NCBI GenBank assembly: GCA_029851415.1
Contig: CM056742.1
Location: forward strand, 146,015,121-146,079,120
From: Eretmocerus hayati
Taxonomy: Eukaryota; Arthropoda; Insecta; Hymenoptera; Aphelinidae
DNA: 64,000 nt
Direction of reading: 5' to 3'
Position numbers and translations under genes: made by a program. Below the pieces are notes generated by a model. It was given only the letters and a program-made list of their open reading frames with translations. It was not told where the DNA came from and searched no databases. Below, piece after piece: positions 50,301 through 61,905 of the stretch (position 1 is the stretch's first letter; every line of letters begins with the position of its first letter).

Positions 50301-53300
50301 GCCCAACACGGTCAGATCGTTACGCACGTCAGTTTCTGAAGAGGAGATTTCGCGAACGATATTCGGAGCCCGGTACTCGCCATTCTCTATACAACAACAA
50401 CAGCACTAACAAAATACATATACCCCGTACATACATACAAAGAGGGAAAGGGGCAAACTTGAGTCATGATGGAGCTTAGATATTCGCAGATCGTTATTCG
50501 CTATAGAAGAGGTTGCGTATCGCCCGGTGTCGAACGGCTTCCGGTATATATATCGTTTCGTACTGATGTGGTGCAAGAATTTTTCACACATACACAACAA
50601 CAACGACAACTAACTCACACCTATAAACAATAAACTATTTGCACACGTTTGAGTCCAACTAACTAACGTATTGTAACATATATACATACATCAAAGAAAA
50701 TGAGAGCAAATTCACTCATAGCAGATCCTGGCGAGCGATACTGGTCCACACTTTCAAGTCTCAGAGAAGAGAATAGGCGTGGTTTCTCATATAGGTTCCA
50801 TAATAAGATCTTGCATGCATATCATTAGATTGCTCTGATGTCTATTCCCGCGGCGACCATAATACGAATTGTCGTTAGATACACACTTTCGTGCATCTCA
50901 AAGGTATAATACTGGTATATCTGTAGATAATTCAGTGCGAGGGAGGCTTTTTACACGGCCAATAGACATACGGTGTGTGATTACGCGGTGCTCAATGCAG
51001 ATTTTATTTACACTTTCACTTGTATGCGCGAAACACTTTTTCCTTTCAGGCCATTCCGTTCACGCTTGCTGCGTTTGTGTGTGCAGCCGTTATTATTCTT
51101 ATTGTATATAGGTACCGGTACATACAAAAGTGTATTATCAACTGCTGAAGAGTGCTAATCAAGACGTGCAAATGAACTCATTACGTACTTTAAATGAGTG
51201 TTTTGAATCAGCCGTTATGCTATATCACATGCATTTTCACAGCAAAATCGTTTTTACTTGAATCATCGATTTTGCAATTTAAAAAAATTTTGTTAGATTC
51301 TTATCTTTACGACTAATGAAATAATTAACCAATATTTACACAAAATTGGAAGAAATTTAATATCACTTTTGAAAAGAGTGTAAAGTTCTAGGGTTTTCAA
51401 AAATATTCTGAAGAATTTTAGCCATGACTAGCGATTTATAATTTTAAAATTATACGTCAACCGTCCACAATTCTTGCTGATCATAGGTGAAAGAATAATT
51501 CAGGTATTTTCAAAAGTTACTTCACAAGAAGCTAAGAGACTCGAAGATGCAAGACGCGCCATCGAAAGAACCGCGCATTTGAAAAACTACAATTTATCTT
51601 CGCACGTATAATTTCTATGCAAATTCATTTTATGACAAATGCAAAAGATGCGAAGCTAGCAACACTGACGATGAAGAAACTTCAACAAAACAGTGCAGGC
51701 TGAATATACAATAAGATTCTCGTGGTTTCCGGCCTCTCGCCGGTGGCGCTCGCAATTTCATCCGCGTAAATGCTAAGTTTAGCGTAATTGCAAATTATTA
51801 TGATAGTTCAAGTCACTTGCGCAATGTAACCGCCAATTTGGTATTGCCTAGGTGTAGATTAATGACGCCCAAAAATGGCTTTGCTCTGTACCGTAAACTT
51901 GAACATTGTTGTCTATGCCCAAAGTCACCAAGTCAAACATTGCAGTGTTGTCACGACGTTGTCGACATTGGTATAATTTTGTGAAACTCAATTATGGAGT
52001 TGAAGTGCTACAGAAGTGTAATAGGATGAATTCATAAGCACCTCCAATCAAACGAAGAACGGTTGTGTATTTTCTCAATGAATATTGTTTGTACGAGCGT
52101 GGTATGATCTGATTCTATCTGTCTGAAATTTTGAAAAAAAAGCTGATTAGGTCACTGCAATGACACAAGAAATTTGAAGAAAATGGTCGTGGGAAAAATT
52201 TCAAAAGCACAATGACAGATCTAATGACTTTATCCAACTTTGCTCAATTTCCTGACAAAAAAACGCAATAGTAGTCAATAAATGTTCAATGTCTTGATAT
52301 TCTGTATTTACCGGTCGAGTGAGAAATTTGAAATTTGAGATAACCAGTCACGCGTTTGATTATGCCCGAGCAATATAAGTATAAGTTTGATGTTCAATTA
52401 CACGTTTGACCAGTATCAATTTACTGTTTGACCCTGAAGACTCCATCAGTAAAGTGCAATCTTTTGCCAATGCCTATGAATGGATAAAATTCCTAACTGC
52501 TTTGAAGAGAGCTTTCTGAAATAGGGTGTAATTAAGTCGAGGCTTCGTGATTGCAATCATAGACCACATGAAAACACATAATATCGAAAAACTCACTGCA
52601 GGCAATTTCACGATCGATATAGTATTTCAGCACGCCAATCGGATCGGGTATCACTCAATTCCATAGATAGTTAAGATTAGCTTCTATCGTAAAATGCAAT
52701 GTTTCATCTCCAGATTGTGATCTTTTTATAATCATAGAATATAATTTCATTTTTCAAAATGTCTGATTATATCAGTCGCGAAACTTGAATTTTTCCGAAT
52801 TCATGACTTCCACTTCGTCGAGTCAAGGAATGCAAGGATGAACTATGAGATTCGTCGTGTGTTATAGACTCTTATTTTCAATTCAGCACGTGAAATTTTA
52901 GAAGATGCCGCTTACAAAGCCATCAGTAAGCTCATTGCGAGTTTTACATTGTTTTGTGAGACGCGTGGAAGCTGCTAGATATTGACTAATCGTATACGAA
53001 AAGGCATGAACTAAAAGGCGCGTATGAAGTTGACCGTGTGAAATTTTCTCTCTTGCGCCTGGAGTGCCATTATGAGTCGCTGCGGGATTGCTCTGATTTC
53101 GCACTATTTCAATCGGTATCTGGTATAATTACAATTTTGTGCAATGATACACCATTCAGTAGCTTGTGCTTGGTAAAAGCTATATTTCGAGAGCGTGAGA
53201 GAGAGACAACGTTGATAGATAAATCTGCGGCTTGTACACGCCTACAAAAATATTTCGCGCACTTTTCTGCCTGAGATGGGACATTGTTTTATTAATTGGC

Positions 53301-53838
53301 TGAAAAAAAAGAACAGCTAGTTTCTGGGTCATATTTTGAAGAGTAAAAAAAATGATGAATTACGAAAAGGATAATTATGTTTGAAGCCAATGATCAATGA
53401 ATTTCTCATGATTCGATTATGTACACTGTTGCTGGATTGGATCTTCTTACAGAATTAGTCATCGTATCTCTCCACCCGTTGGAAAAACGTTACCCACATA
53501 GATTACCTGGATAATGTATGTACGTTTATACCCTGTTCAGACTACCCGGGTAAACTACTACGCATTTCACCTCCCAGAATTTCACTATTTTACTGTCGGG
53601 GAAAAAGAGTCGGGGTTTAGGAGTCAACTGGGTAGGATTATGTGGGTATATTCTCTGTATGCATAGGTCATGCAGCCTGCAGCCACCCACTTGGTAGTCT
53701 ACCGACATGGGTCAATTGAGTAAAGCTATATGGGTGTATTTCATCCGATCCGCAGCCTGCATAGTTTGAGCTCCAGTATTTTGAAAAATATGCTTTCTGC
53801 CTCCTAAAGACTTGAACTCTCCTGATTTTGTGCCATCC
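44339..53838. other. Long stretch without supported genes
   Basis: 9.5 kb, within the inferred first intron. It contains a 31-bp-offset duplication of ATTCTATTTACACAAAA at about 46,684 and 46,715. At 53.49-53.76 kb there is a weak set of repeats sharing TATGTGGGTATATT-like and GCAGCCTGCA blocks. Otherwise I see nothing. Confidence 0.45.
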
Positions 53839-54409
53839 CTGGTAAAAATGGGTGCCTCATGATCATGTTTGAACATATTCCCGACTGATTTGTGATCATA
53901 ATTACCACTTACGATCATGGGAATGGAGTTATAGGTTGTCATAGGTTTGCATACCCATCAGTCATGAGTATTCGTGTTGGAAATGAAGCGCTTCATCGCC
54001 AACTCCAAATAGTATATTATGTGACGAGTGCGCAGCACGAGTCGCAAACGACATTTTCTATAGAAGCTATAGCTGTGCTACGTCGGAAGCGCGACTTTAG
54101 ACGAGTCCTCGCGTAGCGAGGACGAGTCGAAAATCGCGCTTCCGACGTAGACAGCTAGAAAATGTCCTCCGCGCCATAGCTTCAAAATAAAAGCTGGCTC
54201 AAACCACTAATAGGGCTTTTTGATCCAAGTCAGAAAAAAATCGTATATCCACACGATTACAATACCTCACCGCCGTGTCTGAGATGTCTTTGTATACCTA
54301 TGACTAGGTATGAAAGCTTAATACTTTCTTAGGTCATAGGGGGTCGAATATGACCACAGTTTGCCAGAACCATGTTCAGATATGATCAGGAGGCACTTAT
54401 TTTCACTGG
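53839..54409. mobile_element. CATGATCATATATGAACA-family fold-back, copy 1
   Basis: Left end CTGGTAAAAATGGGTGCCTC followed by ATGATCATGTTTGAACAT pairs with the right end ATGTTCAGATATGATCAGGA and GGCACTTATTTTCACTGG. Inside, AATGAAGCGCTTCATCGCC is a palindrome shared with copy 2. About 190 bp around 54,020-54,200 have no counterpart in copy 2 and include a hairpin. Confidence 0.72.
54050..54166. repeat. Hairpin insertion in fold-back copy 1
   Basis: GACATTTTCT and AGAAAATGTC form the outer stem. ACGTCGGAAGCGCGA pairs with TCGCGCTTCCGACGT, and GAGTCCTCGC with GCGAGGAC. The tip resembles the GCACGAGC...GCGAGTGC tip of the insertion inside the LINE at 25.1 kb. Confidence 0.72.
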
Positions 54410-54543
54410 AGCTCATTTTTGTAAGACATTCATCCAGGCCATTTTTACCACCAGTTGAATAACAATAAACTTGAAGACCGAAGTGACATGGAAATTAAAC
54501 CAAAACCGAACATTGTCAAACTCGTTAAGAGGTTTTCGGATAC

Positions 54544-54700
54544 CGACATTGTCGCATTTCCAAACCATTCGACGAATTTTTGAGATATCGAAATTGTAAT
54601 GAGTAACGCCGATTCTGTTTGGTCCATAAAATCGGCGTTACTTATTAGAATTGCGATATCTCAAAAATTCGTCGAATGGTTCGGAAACTCGCCAATGTCG
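54544..54700. repeat. 157-bp long-stem hairpin
   Basis: CGACATTGTCGCATTTCC through AATGAGTAACGCCGATT pairs with AATCGGCGTTACTTATTAGA through CCAATGTCG. Within it, ATTCGACGAATTTTTGAGAT is matched perfectly by ATCTCAAAAATTCGTCGAAT. A weaker outer pairing (TTAAGAGGTTTTCGGATACC with GGACTCCGACATCCCCTTAA) extends the element to about 54,515-54,740. Confidence 0.8.
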
Positions 54701-55565
54701 ATAACTAAGCAAGTAGGATAGGACTCCGACATCCCCTTAAGGACCAAAGAAGTTTTCATAATTATGGAAAAATTTGTTCTGCTCAGTTTCATGAATTTGA
54801 TCACGCAACATGGTAAGCCATTCTGTTTATTTTGTTCAGCATCAAGTGTTTGTACTAAAAACGAAATTTCTTTAGATAACTCGAGAAAACATCTTAGTCC
54901 GGATGAGAGTCCACAGAACTCCATCAATAACAATTCAAATGAAAAATTGAAGGTAAAAAGGGGTAAGAAAGAGAAAGACACTTTTGATTGCACGACCTAT
55001 CCTTTCTGCAGGATCGGTCTTCGATAGATAGTAAAAGGATTAGATTGCAATGGTTGAACCACAGATCACGGACTTCTCTTAGCAAATCGTTAGAAATGCC
55101 GGACCAACTTTGGTCTCGTGGATGAATAATGAATATAAAATTTTTGCCAATGCACTTTCCACAATGGCAGCCCACGAGTCTTATGGTCGCAACATTGTAT
55201 AAAGCGAGGGCAAGTTGCGGCTCGGTACTATCGCACGTGAAAGAAGTATTATATAGGCTTATCGCTATCCAACTTCAGTAGTAGACGGATTACGCGCGGG
55301 TGAAGGGATAGGCCACCGCTAAGCTACCTTGCAAACCATCTATATTTATATATCTATATACTGTTATAAGACAGATAGGTCATGCCAGCCTGTTCTTGCG
55401 AATCGTGCTTTATGGTTCTCTCTATACTTGGAAGCTGTAATATTTCTGTGTATAAAATTGTGTGTGAGTGTGTGCATGTGTGTAGGAGGTTAGTGATATT
55501 ATATGTAATGAACTCTAAGATGATGGATATAATAATAAGTTGATTTTGAAGGATGAGCGACTTAC

Positions 55566-55606
55566 CAGAATGATCGTCAGCGCGATGCTCCCCCGCCAGT
55601 CCATGA
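55566..55606 (-). CDS. First coding exon (exon A) of a secreted or membrane protein
   Basis: Seen on the minus strand: a pyrimidine-rich tract (tttctctttcgtgttgtag) ends in AG, followed by a 41-nt exon and a consensus donor, CTG|gtaagt. Two bases into the exon is an ATG, which opens a frame reading MDWRGSIALTIIL and ends exactly on a codon boundary (phase 0). A short charged start followed by a hydrophobic run is what the first half of a signal peptide looks like, so the product should enter the secretory pathway. Because the exon has an acceptor upstream of its ATG, at least one non-coding 5' exon must lie at higher coordinates. The next exon in frame is probably at 38,501-38,579. A split signal peptide with very long introns is common in insect cell-surface receptor and adhesion genes, but nothing here identifies the family. 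Confidence 0.7.
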
Positions 55607-58603
55607 CTACAACACGAAAGAGAAAGTGTCGTTAATAACTGGGTCGAATAAGCTGCGCTGGCCAAAAGCCCAGCAAATGCTGAAGCATATCAGCCCCATC
55701 CAAGAATAAGGCATTATCATCGTCGTCCTTAGTCCTTTCGTAGCGACAGGACACTTATAAGAGTTGTTTTGATATCAGAGAAGAGCTCACTCGCACGCAA
55801 GCCTCATATCGTACATCATCATCATCATCATTGGTGCAAACTTGCAAGAAATTTCATCTCGATGGATTCGCTTTGCTAACAACTCTGATGGCAACTGCAT
55901 ATTCCATTGAAGTTCAGATTTTTTAATGCAATTTTGCAGGATAGCTGGGACTAGTTTTAGAGGACTTTTTAGTTGCTCCTAGATCCTGGTGGTATTAGGA
56001 AGTATCCTGATTCAAAAATACTTTCAATCCAGATTCGATTCAACCAGTTCAACTATCTACGAAAAAAACTACAGTTCACGATGTATCCATCAGTTTTGCA
56101 CTTATTTCGGACACCATGAGGTCCCACAGTCACTACGTCGCATTTTGATGGATAACCAAAATTCCATTCTCACAATCCATGCCTCTCACGGAGAACCACT
56201 GTGATTGATACCGAATCATTTTTCTTTCTCGATCACCATATCACATCACAAAATTTACTCATAGGGGATTCAACATCAACCCCAAAAATAATCAGCTTCA
56301 ACTTCAACTACACGGAACGTAATTTTCCATCTAAACCAGTCACAGCACAAAGGTCCCCAGAGAACTATCTATCTACAATGGCGTAGACCTCCTACGAGGT
56401 GTGAAATGCAACGCTCGTTTCAACGGCGGCGAGCGCGTGGGCGCCTAAGTCTGTTGCGCATTCACTCCTTTAGAATCCTTGGGGCCTAAGCACACACACA
56501 TCGAATACAACCCGATCTCTTTCTCTTGATCTAAACTCAACGAGGACTAGACTATAAGCTAGTTACAACTTAGGCCTGGCGCACGGCCGACGCTTTCGGA
56601 GCGACTGACTTTGAGATCGTTGCATAGCCTATGGAATAGTGCAAAGTATGGTGAGAGTCGATGTTGTATATCGCGGGAAAGCTGGTAAGGAGAATGGCGC
56701 CAAACCACCACCAACATCAATTTTATTATACCGTGCTTGGGGCACACAAAGAACGCGCTCACTTTTTCATTTCATACATTCGATGATACAAACTGCACGC
56801 GCGAATTTCAAGTCGGTGAGATTGAGTGCGATGGCTATATATACGTACATCAATTGTGAGGTACTGTGAAAACGGATTAATTTTAGGTGGTAAGCCCCAT
56901 ATAGCGGGCAATAGGTGATTACCGATCGATTTAACTGCTGTGAGTGAACTATACGAATTTTCGTAGGTGAGAAACTTGAGAATCGACGTGCTACAGAATG
57001 TGTTGGTATACATTAGTAAGTAAAAGGTTTTAGTGTGAATGTTGAAAATTGCGATTCACCCTAAGTATTCCGATATCGAGCACTGAGGTGCATTTCGGTG
57101 TATACCGACGATCGGTTCTGGAATCGGCCTCTGATGCATGCGCACGTGCTCATGCACGCTTCGTTGCACGTGTATAATATATAGGCGAAGTCGCACAAAA
57201 TTGCACCACTGAACACACCGCTCAACAAAGTGTAACCGTAATGTATTGAGTGGATGTATGTGTGTATAACTTATGCGTACTTACGCTCTCTTGTTCAAGT
57301 ATTTGCTCACTGGCACTATTGTATGGCGATGGATTATTAAATGACTACGGTATATCTATATTACGATCAGAGTATCCTCTTTCTGGAAAAATCGAGTGAA
57401 ACACTACCACTCTGATAAAAATTCTAGTAAATCTGACATTTTAAAATTTCGCGTACAACTTATTATGACGAAACTTTTTTCTCGTGAAGTTTTTGAAGAC
57501 TCTCAATGTAACATATTTTGTACATTATTGCAATTTTATTCTTCACAACAATGCTGTTTTATTTGTGAAAAACCTAATTGGCTAGCGGGAAATTTGAAAA
57601 TTTTGCTAACGACAATAAAAATCATCGATATGCGCCACGATAAGCAGGATGTTCAGTATAAGGGTGAGTATTTCGGAATCAGACACATCCCAATCGCTCA
57701 TCATGAATAGTATTGTTCTCCGCAATGTATAAGTGACTTGTGGAGAAAACTGTTGGTTGTAGTTTTTCCCGCACCACTTATCTTGCGTTTGCCTAAGTAG
57801 CACCTGATCCCCAATAAGCTAGGCTGTGCAAACTAACAGGAGCGGTCACCTATCCGAATTCGACCACCGTCGAAGGTTACATGACTGTTAAAAACCCAGA
57901 ACATCGGAAAATGGGTAGACGTGACGTTTTTTCACTCAATTTGCTTCCTAGTAAGTTCCCATGAGTCGCGATGCGCGTAGAATTCTATGAAACATCCAAG
58001 AACGTAACTTTTACATCTAATTAGTCATATATGGAGCGTCATAATGATATTTCTCACGATTTTGGTTATTTATGAAAATTCTGTGGTACATTTTTGGTCA
58101 AAAGGGTGCTATTTACACCACTAAAGAATAACCTCGTAGTCAAACCCGATCAGAAACTCAGAAAACGTAGAATACGGTTCATAACACGACGAGCGTCATT
58201 TTCACCATTTTGAAAATTCGGTCGAGCAATGTTTTGAAAGTGGTCTAGAAACTTGAGGACTGGTATAGACCTCAATAACCATACAAAATAGTTACATATG
58301 GCCTAAAATGATATGATGGAACCTTGAGAGGCATGAAATATTGATACGGATGTACGAAATTCAACATACTATCCATGGGTCCTGCAAGACCCACCAAACC
58401 CTAAGAATTCACCTGTTAACTTCAGAAGTGACTTCCGGCACTCGCTACCAGTTTTTGATGGTCAAAACATCAAGCACTACAGAGTCAAAAGTCAAAACCT
58501 TGAAAAAGGCAAAATTAGAAAATCACAAATTCTTCGATTTTCATTTATTTTTCTTAAAGAGGGTCGACCATTGAAACCTAATTCTTATGCCAACATGATT
58601 CAA
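55607..58603. other. Region upstream of exon A; possible 5' exon donor
   Basis: On the minus strand, AACAAGAGAGC|gtaagtacgc near 57,285 is a strong donor, with a possible acceptor (gtgccag) 25 bp before it. It could be a non-coding 5' exon of the exon A/B gene. GC-richer patches occur at 56.4-56.6 kb. No promoter motif was recognised. Confidence 0.25.
55814..55831 (+). repeat. (CAT)n microsatellite
   Basis: Six CAT triplets, upstream of exon A in transcript order. Confidence 0.9.
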
Positions 58604-59016
58604 CCATGTCCAAGAGTGCCTCATGATCATATGAACATGTTCCCAGCCGAATTGTGGTCACCTATGACCATGTATGACCTCAGAAAATATTATGTCTCCA
58701 TGGTTAGTCATAGGTACACAAAGCCAACTCGTACATGGCCGTAGGGTATTGAATCAAGTAGTTGTACATGACATTTTCAATATCGGATGGAGGCCTAGCA
58801 GTTGGAGCCCCAAGCGCGCTCGTTTCGAAGCTTCGGATTGAGAAAGATCTCGAGTTGGCAATGAAGTGCTTCATCTCCAATATGAATTCCTAGGAACAAG
58901 TATGGAGACCAATGACGACCTATGACTCCGGCCTCATGGTCATAGGTGATCTTGTATGACCACAGTCCGGTCGGGAACATGTTCATATATGATCATGAGG
59001 CACTTGTTTTTACTAG
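58604..59016. mobile_element. CATGATCATATATGAACA-family fold-back, copy 2
   Basis: AGTGCCTCATGATCATATGA with ACATGTTCCC pairs with GGGAACATGTTCATATATGA and TCATGAGGCACT. TTGTGGTCACCTATGACCAT pairs with ATGGTCATAGGTGATC... towards the centre. It shares the CTRGTAAAAA end and the AATGAAGNGCTTCAT palindrome with copy 1 and lacks that copy's inner insertion. Confidence 0.78.
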
Positions 59017-59263
59017 GGATCATCAAGAAATATCAAAAATAGCGCTTGTCCAGTACACTGGAGATCAGCTGTCAACGTGTCAATTTGGATTTTTGGTCGA
59101 AAAGGCTCTAAGCAACGCCACCACTGTTTATTTCTATTTGTTATCCACAAATTGTGATGAAACTTGTTTTTCTGGCCCGAAAATGTCGTTCGGTGACCAC
59201 CGTTCAGCAATCTCATGGGTCCTGTATTCATTTCTCATATTCGCTGTGATAAAATTTTCAAGC

Positions 59264-59385
59264 AATGGTTGAATTTGGCAGGCAACCAGTGGTTGAATTT
59301 CACAGGCAACCGATGGCTAAATTTTCAACCACCTGGTTGACTTTTCGACCAAATAGTTGACGATTCTGGTTGGAAGTCAACCAAT
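59264..59385. repeat. GGTTGA-motif cluster
   Basis: Two 23-24 bp direct units, ATGGTTGAATTTGGCAGGCA and GTGGTTGAATTTCACAGGCA, are followed by a degenerate third and then by inverted forms (TTTCAACCACCTGGTTGA, AAGTCAACCAAT). A similar cluster lies at 13,745-13,850. Confidence 0.6.
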
Positions 59386-61728
59386 TTTTTATAGTGTGGC
59401 TCCATCTCATCCGGCAGTGAACCCGAAATTGAGTTTTGAGTTTCATTTTAGTTCCTTCTTCATTTATAGCCTCTTAATTAACACAAATTTTCCATCTCAA
59501 ACAATAAAAATCACCAGATTTATCAGAATTAAAAGAGTGTTGATATGATTTAAGCGTGAGAACTAGAATACATATCCGATCTCATCTACTGCAAAGTAAT
59601 CTCAATAGGATTATTGGAATTGCTTGATCAGAAAATAAATCATCCTGTCCAAAGTCATACTCTGGAAGTCTGCACCTATTGTTTCATAATGCACAGGACT
59701 GTGAGTATATTGTATCTGATGCGATAAGTACGAATTCGAATTTATTTTTAGGTGGTGCGTGCGTGCTGGCGGAAGCAGGTGTGCAGCATTATAATGTCAA
59801 ACGTCGTCGGAGGTGTACGCTCGGCTAATCGCGATCGTCCTGTCCAACTGAAGCGGTGAATTCATGTTTGAATGAATTTTCAAGGTCATGCCGATGTTAC
59901 GCCCAGTTATAACGTTATTACGTTACCTGTATTGCCACAGTGTATCATTTTTGTAAGTTCGTTAAGAGTGATAAATCAATTGTTGCACACTTTCAAACCC
60001 TGTATATTCTATGCTCGGTTCTATTGGGGTCTAACATGTTCTGGAACTCCGCCATCTTGGGCCCGTGTATTTCTTGAGGGCATGCGGGCGCCGTGCAACC
60101 CGGAAATTGTACTTCATCCACACGAGACTCAAAATTTCGACAATACGAAGTTTGAGACGAACATGCACTTCATATTATTATTTGAATTGTGGTGGGCAAC
60201 TCGTCATTTTCCAACAATGACAATATAGTGTGTCGGAGATGAACGAGAAAAACTTGCCCGCGGATAATTCCTAAGCCATTTAACAGACACATTTTTGTTC
60301 ACAAAAATCTCAAAATCTTTTCCAATTTTTGCTAAATGAAGAGTTATCCAGGCCAAGTTAGATGATGATAAAGCCTGGATAGTTCGTCGTTTGGCCCAAG
60401 TTGGGAAAGATTTGTTTGGCCCCAATGCACCGTGGTTATTATTTCAATTTATTCAATCACTCTATAGAAATCTTACTTGGCCTCGGAAAAAGTTGTTGAT
60501 TTATTGGCTCGACTCGAGCACCAATTGTGCTTTTCTAGATCAGAAAACCATCAATTATTCAAACTTTCTTGGGCCAAGGAGATCGACTAGTACCATGATA
60601 TTGATATATTTTTACGTGCATACTGTGAATTTAAATTTTCAGGGAAATATGCGCTCCAGTCTTTTAAAGTTCAGGGCCAACCATCATGATAGACTGATTA
60701 GTTTGGACTTAAACCCTTAGTTCCGAAGATATTGTAATCATGATCGGTCTAGTTTTTCACATATGACACAATGAAGGCAGTAAACAAGATACAGCTGACA
60801 TTGCATTAAAGTTCTCATGAGCAACTCAAGAGATTTTAATGACCGACGTGAAAACAGGTTCTCATGCTCAAGTTTGAATAGATAAGCTGCTCTGTAATAC
60901 GATCAAGTTCGATTGTCAGTCTATCGGCTTGGATACAAAACTGGACCAAGAAAATTTTTTCAAACCACAATAAGGTCAAACAGCGAAGGAATAAATCATT
61001 TCCTCGAAACTAAGAAATTATAGTAGATGTTCAAATTAAAACCATGGTTATTCCACGGTATTCAAATCTAACATGTATCTATACTTGAACAAAATCTTCA
61101 TTGTGAAACTCGCAGACTTGCGAAGTATTCAAGAGTCTCTAAGTTTTTGTGAGTATTCAAAAACCGATCTTCCCAAAACTGACGCCTTGCATGGCAGTTA
61201 TTTTGGGGAATAGTATCCGTGTCTGGCCATTAGTTGAAACTCACAGTAATTGTATAAGTCTGTCATCAGTTATGGGAACATAGGAAATGGAGTTCTCCAA
61301 ATGTATTGATACGCGTAAGTTGAGAATGACAAATAGGCCCAACATTGTCATAGTATAGACTATGGTTCACTTGGGGGACATGTTCTTTTTCTTCATTTCA
61401 ATTAAAATCCGAGACCTGTCCGAGATTAATGGATAGCTCTCCGGGCCAGAACAAGGTATTTAAGTTAATGTCATGATCTCCAAAAGCTGAGTTGGCGTTT
61501 CATTTATCTCAACAATCCATTTCCGGAAAAATTCCAATGAAATGATTAAAAGCATAAGCCTAGCTGTATGATGCCAAATTAATTCCCCCAAAAATTGATC
61601 ACCAATAACAAAATCTCTAGAATATCAACGCGTTTTCAGGAGTCAAAATTTGACTCACCTATACATATGTCTGTAGTCCAGAGTCTTGCAAACATGACAC
61701 TATACTGACCGAAGGAGCTGTGCCAGCT
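59386..61728. other. No supported gene; one GC-rich patch
   Basis: 59,750-59,860 is GC-rich and follows TTTATTTTTAG on the plus strand, with GCAG|gtgtgc 27 bp on. This is compatible with an exon but not demonstrated. An open frame at 60,340-60,720 (plus) is unrecognised. Confidence 0.35.
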
Positions 61729-61905
61729 CAGGCGCGGATCCAAGGATCCATCTTGGATGGGGCGATTGGGTCTGAGGGGAGCGGTTCGCAGAATTTTTGG
61801 TCATGCGTCTGACCATGTTTTCCATGCAAATTTTTTTCCCCCTTAGGGCGGGGTGGGGGGGGGGGGTGATCGCCCTTAAAGCCTCCTCCCTTGGATCCGC
61901 GCCTG
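61729..61905. mobile_element. hAT-type MITE, 177 bp, with 8-bp target duplication
   Basis: Terminal repeats CAGGCGCGGATCCAAGG and CCTTGGATCCGCGCCTG are perfect reverse complements. GGGCGAT and ATCGCCC pair further in, next to a long G run near 61,853-61,867. Flanks TGCCAGCT (left) and TACCAGCT (right) match in 7 of 8 bases. A CAG-initiated terminus and an 8-bp duplication are typical of hAT elements. No transposase. Confidence 0.8.

Larger units (their letters stand above)
38580..55565 (-). other. Inferred first coding intron (about 17 kb)
   Basis: Bounded by the donor of exon A and the acceptor of exon B, both of near-consensus sequence on the minus strand. It would contain the TCAGTGA-rich elements, the 2.4-kb palindrome and the 53.8-54.7 kb fold-back cluster. 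The assignment depends on exons A and B being neighbours in the transcript, which is inferred from phase and from the signal peptide they form together. Confidence 0.55.

Noticed and set aside
50123..50479. 118-codon plus-strand frame ending in an Arg-rich stretch
   Set aside because: Low-complexity AT-rich beginning, no splice sites and no recognised domain.
60340..60720. Open plus-strand frame of about 126 codons reading QAKLDDDKAW
   Set aside because: Could be a decayed transposase, but I could not align it with any family motif with confidence.
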